Shown one piece after another: positions 32,803-44,546 of a DNA stretch of 64,000 bases (within the stretch, counting starts at the first letter, position 1; each line of letters opens with the position of its first letter). This DNA comes from Siderastrea radians. Taxonomy: Eukaryota; Cnidaria; Anthozoa; Scleractinia; Rhizangiidae. Under the pieces are notes generated by a model that saw only the letters and a program-made list of their open reading frames with translations, ran no database searches and was not told where the DNA came from. Location of the stretch: assembly GCA_964017195.1 (NCBI GenBank), contig OZ024897.1, positions 36,923,536 through 36,987,535 on the forward strand, read 5' to 3'. A program made the translations under genes and the position numbers.

Positions 32803-33395
32803 CAAGATAAATTATGGAAATAATGCAAAGACGTTTAGTTTCTCCGATATATTGAAGATTAATCAATATATCGGAGAAACTAAACGTCGCCTCAAAGAAC
32901 GCTTTAATGAACATAGGCGACCCATTATCAACACCTCCAGCTACAATCCTACCGCTGTCTCACGACACTTTATTACTGGCAATCATACGGTTGATCATAT
33001 GCTTCTTATACCACTTGAAAAATTATATACCAATCGTGATTTAGTTAGAAAGGCTCGTGAGGCATTCCTCATCCGCCGAGGAAACACACTGGAGCCTGCA
33101 GGTCTTAACAGAAGGGATGAAATGTAATCCAACCAGCTTTTTCCTTATCTCTATTATACTGTATTTCCGCTTTTATTTCATTATTATTATTTTTTCTGTA
33201 TTTTTAACACATCACGTAGCCCTGTCCTGTTATTTCCGGTTTGTTATATAAAGACCATGTAAATTCGCGTTTCATTCAATAAACCTGAAGAAGGCTGGTG
33301 TTGGCCAGCCGAAATATTGTATTTACGCCTCGTGCACGTTGTCTGACCAGTCTTTGCATTATTTCCATATTTTATCTTCTTTTGACTGGTCACGA
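32803..33395 (+). mobile_element. Penelope-like retroelement 3' fragment (GIY-YIG end)
   Basis: The frame at about 32863-33127 encodes NQYIGETKRRLKERFNEHRR, the core of a GIY-YIG endonuclease as found at the C-terminus of Penelope-like element polymerases. It continues with AVSRHFITGNH and FLIRRGNTLEPAGLNRRDEM before a stop. Tyr of the second motif half and the Arg of KERF are present; the upstream GIY part and the reverse transcriptase are missing. 3' UTR follows, with a hammerhead-like motif at 33285. The 5' edge is not simple truncation: 32803-32855 is an inverted copy made of two joined pieces of the same element. Confidence 0.8.
33285..33314 (+). other. Hammerhead-ribozyme-like core in the Penelope 3' region
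   Basis: CTGAAGA (matching CUGANGA) is followed by one A, then a 6-bp stem GGCTGG...CCAGCC with a 6-base loop, then GAAA. This is the layout of the hammerhead catalytic core and stem II, and Penelope-like elements are known to carry hammerhead motifs. Stem III could be the 3-bp ATA/TAT that follows, but a convincing stem I was not found, so activity is uncertain. Confidence 0.4.
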
Positions 33396-34005
33396 TCTAG
33401 TGATCCAACGTAGAGCAAGCTTTGATCGTACACGGTTTTGCAGTGGTCTAAACAAGATAAATGATATTGATACAATATTTCGGCTCTATTACAGAGTCAT
33501 AGTCATGTAATGATACTTTTACAACCTATGTATCACCATCTTGCTAATTGCAACAGCTTTTAAAGAATTGGTTAGCTTACAGGGACTACCTGATTGTTTC
33601 ATTGACCATTCATTACCCTGTGTTAGTTTCAAAGACCATTTTCTTAATGCAGTTCACAACAACTATGAAATAATTGATTCCAATTACAATTGGTCACAAT
33701 TAGCGTTCACAATTAGCTCACAATTAGCTCACAATTAGTTCACAATTAGTTCACAATTTGGTCACAATTAGCTTTCTATATCAAGAATCTCAGGCCTAGC
33801 ATTAAGGAAGGACTTTATAAGCCTCTAGAGAATTAGACCTGTTTCTCCAATTACCTACAATTCTAGTCATAATACGTAATGTTAACACGCTTAATTAAAA
33901 TAAGACATCGGTATAATTTTGCAAATATGCCACCTATCAACATTTTAGTCCTAGCAGTTTGCAGGACGTTTGTCACATGAACCCAGTTTAATGGCCTTAG
34001 CTCCC
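33396..34005. other. Intergenic with short CACAATTAG tandem repeat
   Basis: At about 33693-33772 a roughly 13-bp unit (CACAATTAGCTCA / CACAATTAGTTCA) repeats five to six times. The rest is AT-rich with no gene recognised. Confidence 0.45.
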
Positions 34006-34008
34006 ATG

Positions 34009-34135
34009 AGTCTCCTGTAGCTCAGTGGTAGAGCATCTGGACTGGTAACCAGAGTCTCCTGTAGAAGGTCATAGGTTCGACTCCTGTTAGGAGAAGTTGT
34101 ATTTTTTCCGAGTCGCCTGTGTCACTACCAGAATA
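34009..34135 (+). mobile_element. tRNA-derived SINE
   Basis: TCTCCTGTAGCTCAGTGG supplies a tRNA-like A box and GGTTCGACTCC a B box; TCTCCT at the start pairs with AGGAGA near 34094. The anticodon region cannot fold with a normal 7-base loop, and GTCTCCTGTAG is repeated in the variable region, so it is not a working tRNA. A TTTTTTCCGAGTCGCC tail follows, as in SINE bodies. Confidence 0.6.
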
Positions 34136-34496
34136 AAAAACACCCTTTTCATAGGTATATTGGTATTCTAGCATTTTGATTGGCTGAACGGAGCTAGGTT
34201 ATCAGCTCATATACCTGCTGCGACTAAATATGGTCAATTTTAAAACACTCAACAACAAAGTGAGCTGAAAGTTTTTTCCTTGCGAGCACCCCGGCGAGGA
34301 AAATGGACGAGGAGAAATTCCAATCAAAATTGTTCCGGAATGTTTGATTTCCTAGGACGACAAGAAAATGTGTAGAAATAGAGATTTAAGCATTTAGCGT
34401 TGTGTTTACTTCTGGATTCAAATCAGTTATGGAAAAGCCGTTTTTCAAATATCTAATCTCACTCGAATGATCACACTAGGGTTAATGGAAATACTT

Positions 34497-34727
34497 CCGG
34501 GCTTGGTTGTCCTAAAGCCGGTTAACGCTAACTTTGGATTAAAAGTTGAACAAGGTCTCTATTTCTCTTGTTCAAAGGCATTTCCACTGCTACTTAAAAG
34601 CAGCCAAAATCAAATTTCAAAGCGAAGATAATTTACAGGAATCCACATTGTTAGGCTATAAAATTGGATTCAAAATCGACTCTAATCCTGGGTTAGCTTA
34701 ACCCTGCTTTGAAGAACCTGCCCCTGG
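34497..34727. mobile_element. MITE, GGTTGTTC-type ends (copy 2)
   Basis: Begins CCGGGCTTGGTTGTCC and ends with a diverged complement (GAAGAACCTGCCCCTGGG). Internal blocks GCAGCCAAAATCAAAT and TAATTTACAGGAATCCAC match the reverse complement of the element at 4335-4578. More diverged than copy 1. Confidence 0.6.
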
Positions 34728-34778
34728 GTCATATCACACAAGTCACACAAAGGTCTCATAACATTAAAGTTCACACAA

Positions 34779-35056
34779 TCAGCGAGTTATGTTGAGAAGT
34801 TCTTGTGCCATATCTTTAACGCAAGGTGACGCTTTGTCTCTGTCATACTCTTTAAGATAAGAAAATTCACTGCTGGTCAAAGCGACCTCATTGTAACATC
34901 GCAGATGTCTTCCACTTGAGCCTTGGTTTGCGATGTCAAAAATGGAGAAGCTGTTTTTTCCAGGGCAAGCAAAGCCTAGAACTGGAGGCGATCCTGAATC
35001 TGAATCACTGAAGCTGTTTTGACACATTTTATCGCGCCTTTCTTGCAAATTGATGT
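34779..35056 (-). CDS. Gene B probable terminal exon (cysteine-containing tail)
   Basis: Acceptor TTTTCTTAG, then a phase-1 frame of 91 codons ending TGA: starts DINLQERRDKMCQNSFSDSD, contains GFACPGKNSFSIFD and RHLRCYNEVALTSSEF, ends AQELLNITR. The phase and position fit the donor at 36924, so it is proposed as the last exon of gene B. No domain recognised. A second copy at 53762-54045 is interrupted by a stop, while this one is open, which argues that this copy is (or was) constrained. It could instead belong to an unrelated gene. Confidence 0.5.
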
Positions 35057-35446
35057 CTAAGAAAAGTGAATTCATTACGGAAACAACAAGAATTTGATAA
35101 AAATTGTACAATGCAGAAGCAACTTAAAGAAATGCATTCCCCACCCTAAGATGGCGTATTTGCTTACGCAGATGACACACTGCTCGCAGGCAGTGGAACT
35201 AGGAGGCCTGGAACCAATTACAGTTCCAATGAGTTGCTGGTCGCGTGGGGTGTAAATCACCGTTGAATGTTTAAACAACGACGAGCTTTAAGACTAGGAA
35301 GGTTGGTCACGTACAGGAGGAGCTCGTTAACAACAGATTTTACTAAGAACTAAAATAAACAAAATTTCATGAAGGTAATTCCTTAGACAAGAGGAGAGTC
35401 GGTTACGACCGTGGTAGAAGGGTTAAAAAGTTTCCACAAGACCGTA

Positions 35447-35448
35447 TT

Positions 35449-35481
<33 letters not shown>

Positions 35482-35491
35482 GAAAAGAAAA
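35447..35491. repeat. Poly-A / (AAAAG)n microsatellite
   Basis: A-run followed by about six AAAAG units. In the intron before the terminal gene B exon. Confidence 0.9.
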
Positions 35492-35876
35492 CTATCAAAT
35501 AAAAGTTGAACTTTCGTTTAAGTTACCACCATTTTAAGTATGCATTGTACTGGTAATGGTTATGTGATGAATATACGTTTTTAAAGGCGCCTTATATCAA
35601 CTAAACGGAGAGATCATAACGGACGTCGGCAGTTCAAGGTGTCCTTGGCCGCGGCTCTCAGTGCATTTGTGAGATTACTCCAGCTACCCTACCCATGGAT
35701 AAATGTTCACAGACCAGACCATATCACCCGGGAACTTCGTGCCCTACTCTTTCGGAACAGTTATGTGGGTGCTTTAACGTACCCTTCTTATTTATAACAA
35801 TGAGGTGTAGGAGACAAGACCAACTGCTTTACGTTACCGTCCAATGACGCGACCGTTGATACTGAAGTCACCCAGT

Positions 35877-35885
35877 ATAATAATG

Positions 35886-35949
<64 letters not shown>

Positions 35950-36082
35950 CAATAACAACAACAACAACAACAATAATAATAATAATAAGAGGAAGAAAAA
36001 GAAGGAGAAGAAGAAGAAGAAGAAAAAGAAGAAGAAGAAGAAGAAGAAAAAGAAGAAGAAAAAGAAGAGGAAGAAGAAGAAC
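35877..36082. repeat. Compound (AAT)n-(AAC)n-(AAG)n microsatellite
   Basis: Trinucleotide runs drift from AAT to AAC/AAT mixtures to AAG with A-rich interruptions over about 200 bp. The long open frames across it (poly-Ile, poly-Phe/Leu) are artefacts. Confidence 0.95.
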
Positions 36083-36923
36083 ACATTTATTCTGGATAAC
36101 TACAACAGTTTTAGAAAAAAAAACTGCTATCAATGCAGACCCTGCTGTTAAAAACTAAAAAGGATAAAAGACTGACAATAATGCTATTTACAAGTCAAAA
36201 AAGATAAATGCAAGTGCTTATATACATCATGATTCAAGACTTGTTAAGATTATTATAAATACGTGCCCCTTTATAAAAGAAAGATTGCTGTGTGCACTTA
36301 AGATTCACTTTTATTAGAAAAAAATTTGTTCTGCTTCTTGTGTTATAGTTATGAAAATGGAAGTTGCGTAACTTATGATGAGGCGACCATGATCTCACCA
36401 GCTATTTTAGACCCTGGTCGCTGGTAAGCCCGAGATTCGATCCCGCGACATTTCACTTTGCAGTATGGCAGAGATCACGAATGAGTCACTTTACTCGTTG
36501 ACGCCTCCTCTTTGAAAGAGTATTTTTAACCACCAGCAGCCTCTAGATCATTTTCATCAATTGTCCCGTATATGGTTTAATTTTTACAGTTTAATTTTTT
36601 ATCTAGTGTATTCCTTACGTCTTGTACTTTAATTTACCATGTCTGACTTTTACCTTATCTTGTAGGTTAATAGTAAACTTTTCGTTGTCTTTTATTTAAT
36701 ATCGAGGGCCATTGGTTTTTGTTAGGTATTTTTTTACTGCTTGTTTAGTGCTACGCTCGATAAATAACGTTTGTGTTCAGTTACTTACTGACTGTCTGAT
36801 TGATATAGGGTTTGGGGTATCTGCGGCGAAACTGAGAAGCGCTACATGCGTAAGACTGAAGACACCTCTGAAGGTACACGGTAACCTTAACTCAATTGCA
36901 CCTTACCAGTTGAGTGAACTGAC

Positions 36924-37115
36924 CTGGAATAAAGCACTCAGATGAAGGAATAATCTGCACGTTTCCCACCACTCTGGATTTCATTTCACTCCATCAGAGC
37001 ACATTGCCACTCCACAGAACACATCCTCTGCCCATTGTCTCTGCGTAAGGCGGTTCCACTCTCTGTTTCCAGACATTGAAAGATTCCACGAAAGATTTGG
37101 ATGCATCAAACTTCC
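36924..37115 (-). CDS. Gene B: third pentraxin module, C-terminal exon, with in-frame TGA
   Basis: Acceptor TTTTACAG, donor GTCAGT, 192 nt, phase 1 to phase 1 as expected. Encodes KFDASKSFVESFNVWKQRVE, GRGCVLWSGNVL, then TGA at 36996-36994, then WSEMKSRVVGNVQIIPSSEC. The part after the stop is clearly homologous to the other two modules (GNVVIWSEF and DALAWTTM at the same place), so the TGA is a nonsense change inside the module, not a natural end. Either gene B is decaying, or the base is an error or polymorphism. Confidence 0.75.
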
Positions 37116-37455
37116 CTGTAAAAACGGTCATTTAAATTTGAGTCGGGTTATTTCGGCCAATGCTACAATACAAACTTTGTTTAAATTTGACAGCTATTTA
37201 ATGTTTTCTTTGCCTGTATCTAGGAGGTTAATTCTTCAGCAAGTTAAAGATTAAGTAAAGATTAAGTAAAAACGAAGCACTATGCAGAGATTTAGGTCTT
37301 GGGCTAGAATATCAGTTCCTTGCAAATTAACACATTTGACGATGCGACCGCATGCAGATGGGTTTTATACTATTAAACTAAAAGAAAGCAATAACTCTTG
37401 CACGTGCGTTGTACATTTTGGTACATTTTTTGGTCGTCTCCTGAAAACAGTGACG

Positions 37456-37625
37456 CAATACAATACAATACAATACAATACAATACAATGCAATGCAATG
37501 CAATACAAGGAAAGGCAAGGAAAGGCAAGCTAGGGCAAGGTGGGGACGAATACAGTACAGTACATTACAGTACAGTACATTACAGTACAGTACAGTATAG
37601 TATAGTAAAGTACAGTGCAAAACAA
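37456..37625. repeat. (AATAC)n and (AGTAC)n low-complexity tract
   Basis: Repeats of CAATA, then CAATG and AAGGCAAGGA, then AGTACATTACAGTAC units. In the gene B intron between the two exons of the third pentraxin module's second half. Frames across it are artefacts. Confidence 0.9.
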
Positions 37626-39015
37626 TGCATTTTATTAATGCTCCCAGGTGAGTTTTTCAGAATAAATTAAAAAAGTAGCGGCTGAATTACTTACTAAATT
37701 ACTTACGAGATACTAAATTTATAATAATGAATGGCAAATCTAAGTTACACACTGGATACTAAAAATTGAAAATTATGAGTTATAAACTTTTAAACTAAGC
37801 TAAATAAAACTGCAGTAAATTACCAATACTATTTACGTGTCTTGGCGATTTCAAGTTAAGCTGTCTTCTTAAAAATACCAGCAGAAGTAAAATTTCTAGT
37901 TGCACTGGAAAATTGTTCTAAGATATGGAAGCTCTGTAGCCAAATGTACGGTGTGCAGCAGAGGTTCGACACCGAGGAACAAAACGAACGTTTTTTGGAT
38001 AAAGTGAGCACAGGACAGGGATTTCTGTTCGTTTTCTTTCTTACCTTTAACGCGGTAGCTATCAATGCAGTTGCTGAATAATTCGGTCACGTTGCAAAAC
38101 TTAAACAATCACAAAGTAGCTGAAGTAACGAGTATTTATCCTTTAAACTGACGCTTTCCTTGTCGTTGTCGTGACTAGTCAATCTCTTTAGTTAAGTATT
38201 TGTTTCTTGACAAACCGAATCAAACATAACAGGGATAGCCATGTGTAACCATCTCCAAATAAGCCTTACAGCCTGCTCAACCATAAGGACACAATTACCC
38301 AACAACATTTCCTTGCGGAAAGACGCCCGAAGACTCGGATGATACAAATTCCGTTGTGCTGACGTCACAATGTTTGGTGTAGTTACGGAAATGAAATGGT
38401 TTAGAAAGTAAAATTGCTTTTGCTTATTTCAGTTACTTATATGGCTTCGCTAGTGTAATTTTTCTGAGACTTCGGGCTTTCTTCGAGAGCCTGAGAGCTC
38501 TTTTCATAAGTTTTGGACTTATATTTCAGTTACTTTCCGAAGCCCCTCGGTATATTCCCATGATTATTTTCTTAGTAATTTGCGCTGAGTCTCAAAGAGC
38601 AGGAATTGAATTGAGTGTCCGCAAATCAATACTCAAATAGTACTGATTAAATAAGAACTGAAAATACATGTTACAAGCGTCAAGTGAGAGTGCATCAAAA
38701 TATTTCACTGACGTAATCATGACGTCATCATCAGGTCATTTTCATCAATAGTCAATATTTACCACAAACGACGGTAAATCAGGTGGAGAACACTTTTGAA
38801 CCGTTTCTGGAGACTTCACTACAAAGAATATCATACATTTGTACATTTCCAAAGACTACGAATGACCAATTATTAAAGACCAAGAGAAGATAATACCTAT
38901 GATATCTTCTCCTGAATAATAATTAGAGATAGATAAATGCGAAAATCTCGAGATATCATACTGTGCTGGAGTTAAAAAGAGTCGTTTTTTCTTCTAGCAA
39001 TGTGAGACATGGAGT

Positions 39016-39068
39016 CAAAACAAACAAACAAACAAACAAACAAACAAACAAACAAACAAACAAACAAA
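39016..39068. repeat. (AAAC)n microsatellite
   Basis: About 13 AAAC units; absent at the matching place in duplication copy 2. Confidence 0.95.
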
Positions 39069-39873
39069 GTAACAAATCCTGTGGCCTCCTATTTCCTCTA
39101 AATTCGTGAAAATAGGCCTTGCAAAATACCAAAGTTTGTCGTTTTCGCAAAATTAAGTACGGCCGAAAATTAAGTTAGTAAGTAAACTTCATTAATGATA
39201 ATTACGTGCATTCAGAAAACTCTTGTCATTAAAAAAGAACGAAAGAAAGAACGAAATATATAAATGAATGAAGAAAGAAAAAAGGAATAATAACCTAATC
39301 ACAGACCACAATACGCTGTTGACGATTTGTCAGGAAACTTCTGAACCAGTGCAGGAGGCGACCACCGTTGCATTAACATCTTTTAAAGCAGCCTTTCCTG
39401 GGAAACCGAGTGAAACTCGAAATATGTAGTTATTGGTTTGTTGGTTTATTTTTGCACTTTTGCACTGCATTACATCCGACCTGCCAATGCAGTCGTAAAG
39501 ATGCACTATATTGCCATTCTGCACGGTAATGCATTGGCCCGACCTCCTAGCTTGGGTTCTTTGACTTGCCGATGCAATGCATTTCAGTTAAAGCGATACT
39601 ATACAATGAATTGCATTAGTTCGACCGGCCAATGCAGTTCATTGCAATTCTGCAATGTAATGCACTAATCCGACCAACCCTGGGTTGTTGTTCTCGCTAT
39701 TGCAAATGTATGCATTTAATGTATAACTAAACAATGCAATGCGTTGATCCTACCCGTCAATGCATTGCAACGTTGCAATGCAACATGGTTTGATTTTCGA
39801 TTTGATATTGATTTTTTCTTGTAAACAAAGTTTTGTTGTTGTTGGTAAAAAAAAATGTACTAATCCAACCTAC

Positions 39874-40064
39874 CTTGCGTTGCAAATCCTTGCCCAAAAA
39901 TAAATTCTCCTCCTGCGTTGATGTTTTGCCATGTTTTGTACCCATCTCCCTGTAATTTCACCTGCTGGTCAACATAAATGCGATATTTTCCTTCGTTTTT
40001 CTTCCAGCTAATACACAAGTGATGCCAGCTACCGTCAGTTATGCTTGAGTCGAGTGTGACATTT
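39874..40064 (-). CDS. Gene B: third pentraxin module, middle exon
   Basis: Acceptor AACCAG (phase 2), donor GTAGGT (phase 1), 191 nt. Encodes NVTLDSSITDGSWHHLCISW, KKNEGKYRIYVDQQVKLQGD and NAGGEFIFGQGFATQG: the pentraxin core with W-H-H-L-C, the DG-like turn and the I-x-G-Q strand. Joins exon 44547-44784 upstream and 36924-37115 downstream in frame. Confidence 0.88.
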
Positions 40065-41436
40065 CTGGTTTGGATAATTGGCACAACAGTATTGAACAAT
40101 GAAGTATTGAAGTCAATAATTTTATTAAACATTGTCTATAACTAGGCCCCCAGACAGTTCGAAAAACAAATTCATCTAAGGTCGGGGGGGGGGAGGGGGG
40201 TCTCATTCAGGAGAAAAACTTATTGGGAGCGCAAGGGGAAATGGAAAAACGAGTTTCATTTCTTGGAAAAATTGTGCAAACAAAGCTGAATTGATATCCA
40301 TGAAAGAGCCGTGACGCGGCATCTCCCCACGTTTGTTAAAACTGATATCCCTCATATCATCCTCCACCGCTCGCTTGTTGTTGGCGTTCATTCCATCTCC
40401 TTGTTTTGTCTCTTTGCCTACCTTTTGCTGCTGGTACAAACAAAAAAAAAAAACAGAAGTGAGCACCGAGAAGAAGTTTTATTCACAAATTGTGACGCGT
40501 TATTTACAGACAGCAGCATTTCGATACAGTCCTGTGTTTACCATTTGTCAGTTTGGGAGAATGGTTCGGTGGTCAGTAATAACACACGCCTTTCACCGAC
40601 GGATCACAAGAGACGTGTGGTGAGGTTGTCAGCGAGTCTCACACTTGTTAGGTTTTTTCAAACGATCTTCCAGTTTTGGTGCATTAATCTCTCTAAACGT
40701 AAGGGGCATAAATAGTCGACTAATTTAACTATAAAAGATGAAATATAAACAGGTGCGGTACAACTCGGTAATCGTTGTACATATCACAAGCCAGACAATT
40801 ACGATTCTACCGGAGCAAAAAAACGAGACATTAGTTTCTGTTTTACATAACATTAACAAATGATTTGATTTACCGTAATTGTTGTCAGTGATTAAAGAAA
40901 TATGATTTTGAAATAAACGCCGCCCTCGAATAAACGCCGCATCGACAATGCAGTAAAAATTTAATAGACGCTGTAGCGTTTGCTCGTGTAAATACGGTAT
41001 GCTGCTTACATATGTAAAATTAATTTACAAAAGATTCCGCCTTTACACGTCGCGATCGAACAATACAAGAACTTAGAAAGAAATACTGCCACAATAAAAA
41101 AAACACACAAAGTCACAACGAAAATTAACAAAAACGGTTCGATAGAGAAATAAACGACTGAATGATACTAAAATAAACTAACATTAAATTGAAAAGCACC
41201 TTCGGAAATTTCATTCACAATTGAGTCATTCTTATCAGTCACAGTGCCAGTGTGCAGCAGAGGCGAACAGTTTTTCATGCAGAACAGCAAAACTTGGGCA
41301 GTACAGAAAATAATGTGACACATCCTCAACAGAGCATAGGCTGATGGAGGACAATAATTCTTCTTAAAAAGATCATACTTTCCAGGCAAAAATTGAGTCT
41401 CAAGCGAGTGTGAACTATTGACTCCCAACGATCCCC

Positions 41437-43165
41437 AGCTAGCCTGGTCTCTGGATATTTATTGATTTTCAAAAGGCATTTGACAGTTTGGAATGGAAAT
41501 TTCTGTTGGACGGTCTAAATGTCATCGACTTCGGTAAAACTTTTTACAAGAATATCAAAAGTTGTGTGATAAATCACTGATTGTGTTTAGACTATTTTGA
41601 TCTCACGTGCACGCGGTGTCAGACAAGGTGACCCTCGTTCTCCTTATCTTTTGGCTGTCGAAACTTTAGCGATTGCCATTAGGGAAAATGTGTAAATAAA
41701 AGGAATCGTAATCAACCAAGTAGAAACCAAACTTCTCCAATACGCTGTTGATACCACTGCGGTACTCTGCGATTTAGATTCAGCCCACAAACTCTCCCAG
41801 TTGCTAGCTAAATTTAAAGAACCGTCTGGTTTAAAAGTTAAAAGACTGAAGGATTATGGATAGGATCTTTGAAGGACAGTGAAATGAAGCCTCTAGGAAT
41901 TAAATGGCCCAAGAGCCAATAAAAGCCCTTGGAGTCTTTTTTTTCACTTATGATTATAAAATGTTATACATGAAGAATTTTTCCGAGAAACTTGACAACA
42001 TAAAAAGATGATCAATATTTGGTCCTCGAGGGGGCTTTCCATTTATGGAGAGGTCACCTTAATCAAAACACTTCTCATACCAAAGGTTGTCTACGCGTGT
42101 TCTTTGTCGCCTACACCTAAATATCGTTATCGTTATCGTTACTTGATATACAAGTATTTATGGAAAGGCAAAGATAAAGTAATAAGGGTATCTGCAATGA
42201 ATAACCATGAAGAAGGGGGCATCAAAGTGATTGACACTGAAAGCTTAATGAAATCTCTTTGACTTTGTTGACAATTCAGGCACATGGAAAAAAACTATCT
42301 GGAATACATCTTAAAAGATTCAGGAGGTCTACTGCTTTTTAATTGCAATTTTTATGTAAATGATCTTCCAATTTATACCTCTAACTTTATCTAGAATTGT
42401 TTAAATGGTGGTCGGAATTCCTGTTGTCAGTGTTTGGCTTTACATAGTTTGGAATAATCAAGACATGAGAAAAGTCAACAAATCTTTTTTTCATAGGAAA
42501 TATCACGACACTGGTATCTGGAATGAAGGCGACCTCCTACGTTTTGACTTAAACAACATGGAATCCTACGAACTGATTGCGAAAGAACTTTCTAGAATGG
42601 ACTAGTGTGTGGAATTCAATACCACCTGAACAAAAATCTTCCAGTTGTTTTGACCACAGTCCTATTAACCTTTACACATCCTTTAAAATTGATAACGGTG
42701 TGTTCGCTATGTACAACAATAAGAAAGTCAAATAATTATTACTCGCGTTCGATAAAAAAGAAGGCTTGTTTTCCCAATTATGCGCAGAAATTAAAGATCG
42801 ACTTCAATCAATCAAACAAGAAATTGAAACGAGCATTTCTCTTGCCCCATTCTGTTGCTTTTGAACCTTATGATAAAGCCTTTCAATTTAAAATACTTAA
42901 CTCCATACTCTTTACTAATTCAAAGTTGTTCACGATTGGGTATAGGACAGATAATTTGTGTCCTTTCTGTAAACAGAAATCAGAAACGATCACCCATCTC
43001 TTTTGGGACCGTCGTTACTTTTTAAATTCATTCTGGAAAAATTTCGAACCATACTATTTTGTCATAAGACAAGAAATTCTGAAGAATTTACAGGCGGCGG
43101 ATAGTCTCTCAACCTCCCCCGCCTCCCCTTTTCCTAAGGAAAAAGGTTTAAAAAAACTTTAGTAG
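41437..43165 (+). pseudogene. LINE (L1/Tx1-like) reverse transcriptase remnant
   Basis: Plus-strand relic with frameshifts and stops. Successive frames give DFQKAFDSLEWKFLLDG (RT domain), RGVRQGDPRSPYLLAVETLA, then QYAVDTTAVL where an active element has YADD, so a catalytic Asp is lost. Downstream come SIYGEVTLIKTLLIPKVVYA, KYLWKGKDKV and, near the end, LCPFCKQKSETITHLFWD, a zinc-knuckle-like tail usual in this LINE group. 5' part absent. It lies in the gene B intron between exons 44547 and 40064, opposite to the gene. Confidence 0.85.
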
Positions 43166-43994
43166 TTCTTTCCCGGTGACTTGTTATGGACAATTTGCAC
43201 TTCCGGAAAAGGAATTGCGTGATCAGAATCGTGACTATGCGCGAGGGGAATGTCCGGTTTTTGACAGATGGTCTGAAAACTCAGTGATAAAATCGATTAG
43301 TAAGCCCACGATACTTGTCCTTTCATAGTGACCCTGAATGACGCACTTTGTGTGTTTCTTTTAATACCCACGATACTCGCATGCTTGCATGCATTAATTT
43401 AATTTTAATGTAAGTAGTTAACCAAAAAGAACACTGAGCGCCTATATGGCCTGCAGAGAACTTGGAGCGGTAGGAAATTAAATTCGGTAGCATAAGGCTG
43501 TACATGAACGGAAGCTCTCTGTATCAAAATATTTTAAGTATGTGATAACTCTCCCCATCAATATGCAGTCAATTGTCGTGGTAAACAGACTTAACACTGT
43601 TCTAGTTGTTTCGAAGTTTTCAACCTTTAACAGGCAAGGGTTCCATTTGGATCTTAACGGCATGAGTGCTTACTTGCAACCTCTTGTTATAACAGCGATG
43701 CTATTGTCGTTCAGTAAGTCTGATGTGCAGTTGTGTCTGTTAGCTGTGCGACCCTAAGAGGACTAAATAACTGACTTAGGGCGACGACGACGAAAATGAC
43801 AAAGAAAAAACGTCCATTTACTAGTGGCGGACATGCGTAAAAACAACAAGTTCATGTAACTTTAAAGTACCTGCTGATTGACATTCTGACACCAGAAAGC
43901 TCGTCACTGAACTACCTAATACCTTTAGGGAAATTTATCTATGGAGCGGCAGAATGAGTTGATTACTTCAGAACATAGAAAGTTTTAAAGTTAA

Positions 43995-43998
43995 AGTT

Positions 43999-44052
<54 letters not shown>

Positions 44053-44053
44053 T
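43995..44053. repeat. (AAT)n microsatellite
   Basis: About 18 AAT units followed by a TTTAATAAACTTATATAGCG segment. Intronic. Confidence 0.95.
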
Positions 44054-44546
44054 TAATAAACTTATATAGCGCTATAATTTATAAAAATATTCTAATGCGC
44101 TTTACATGATATTGATAATTTAAGTAAAAATAGGATTAACTAAAAATTTACATGGATTTCATCTAAAAATTTAATAACTATATAATATGTTTGTACGCTT
44201 GCGTAAAAAGAAAAAGTTTACATTAAGTACGAAACAGAAAAATACATATGCACCAAGAATAAGAGTTTAAAAAAATTTATGAAAAAGTGGACTTTGTAAT
44301 GTATTGTCCTAGCTTATCTTCCTCTGGTACTGGAATACGCATTGGTGTTTGTGGGTGTGTGTGCGAGGGGGGTAGGTCATAATATATAACTTGTAATGAT
44401 CATTGTCAGTGATTATTGTAACTGTAATCGTGAATGCAACCGTATTTGTAATAGTCATGAGGGTGTTGACTGCTTTTCTCCCTTAAAGATGAATTCTGAA
44501 AATTTTTTAGGACAGTAAGTAAACGTCCATTAAACTTAACTCTTAC

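Larger units (their letters stand above)
34727..39780. repeat. Segmental duplication, copy 1 (split by 2.8 kb)
   Basis: 34727-35520 and about 38345-39780 match, in the same order and orientation, the nearly continuous block 53706-56525. The intervening 35525-38340, which includes the pentraxin exon 36924-37115 and several microsatellites, is absent from the other copy. The homology ends roughly 100 bp before gene B exon 39874-40064. Confidence 0.8.

Noticed and set aside
34011..34095. Functional tRNA (Thr-like anticodon GGT)
   Set aside because: The anticodon stem does not pair with a 7-base loop and the variable region contains a repeat of the 5' end; a SINE fits better.
35788..36158. Long homopolymeric ORFs (poly-Phe, poly-Leu, poly-Ile)
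   Set aside because: Translation of a compound trinucleotide microsatellite; no start context or splice support.
36994..36996. Selenocysteine reading of the TGA in the pentraxin exon
   Set aside because: The aligned position holds Ile or Ala in the sister modules, not Cys, and no selenoprotein pentraxin context is known to me.
38040..38093. Minus-strand block FCNVTELFSNCIDSYRVK with a GTAAGA donor as a gene B exon
   Set aside because: Its frame requires phase 0 entry, whereas both neighbouring gene B exons need phase 1; the flanking exons join well without it.
41168..41428. Minus-strand 86-codon frame ending FQFNVSLF as a gene B exon
   Set aside because: No pentraxin or other domain pattern and no splice sites of suitable phase.
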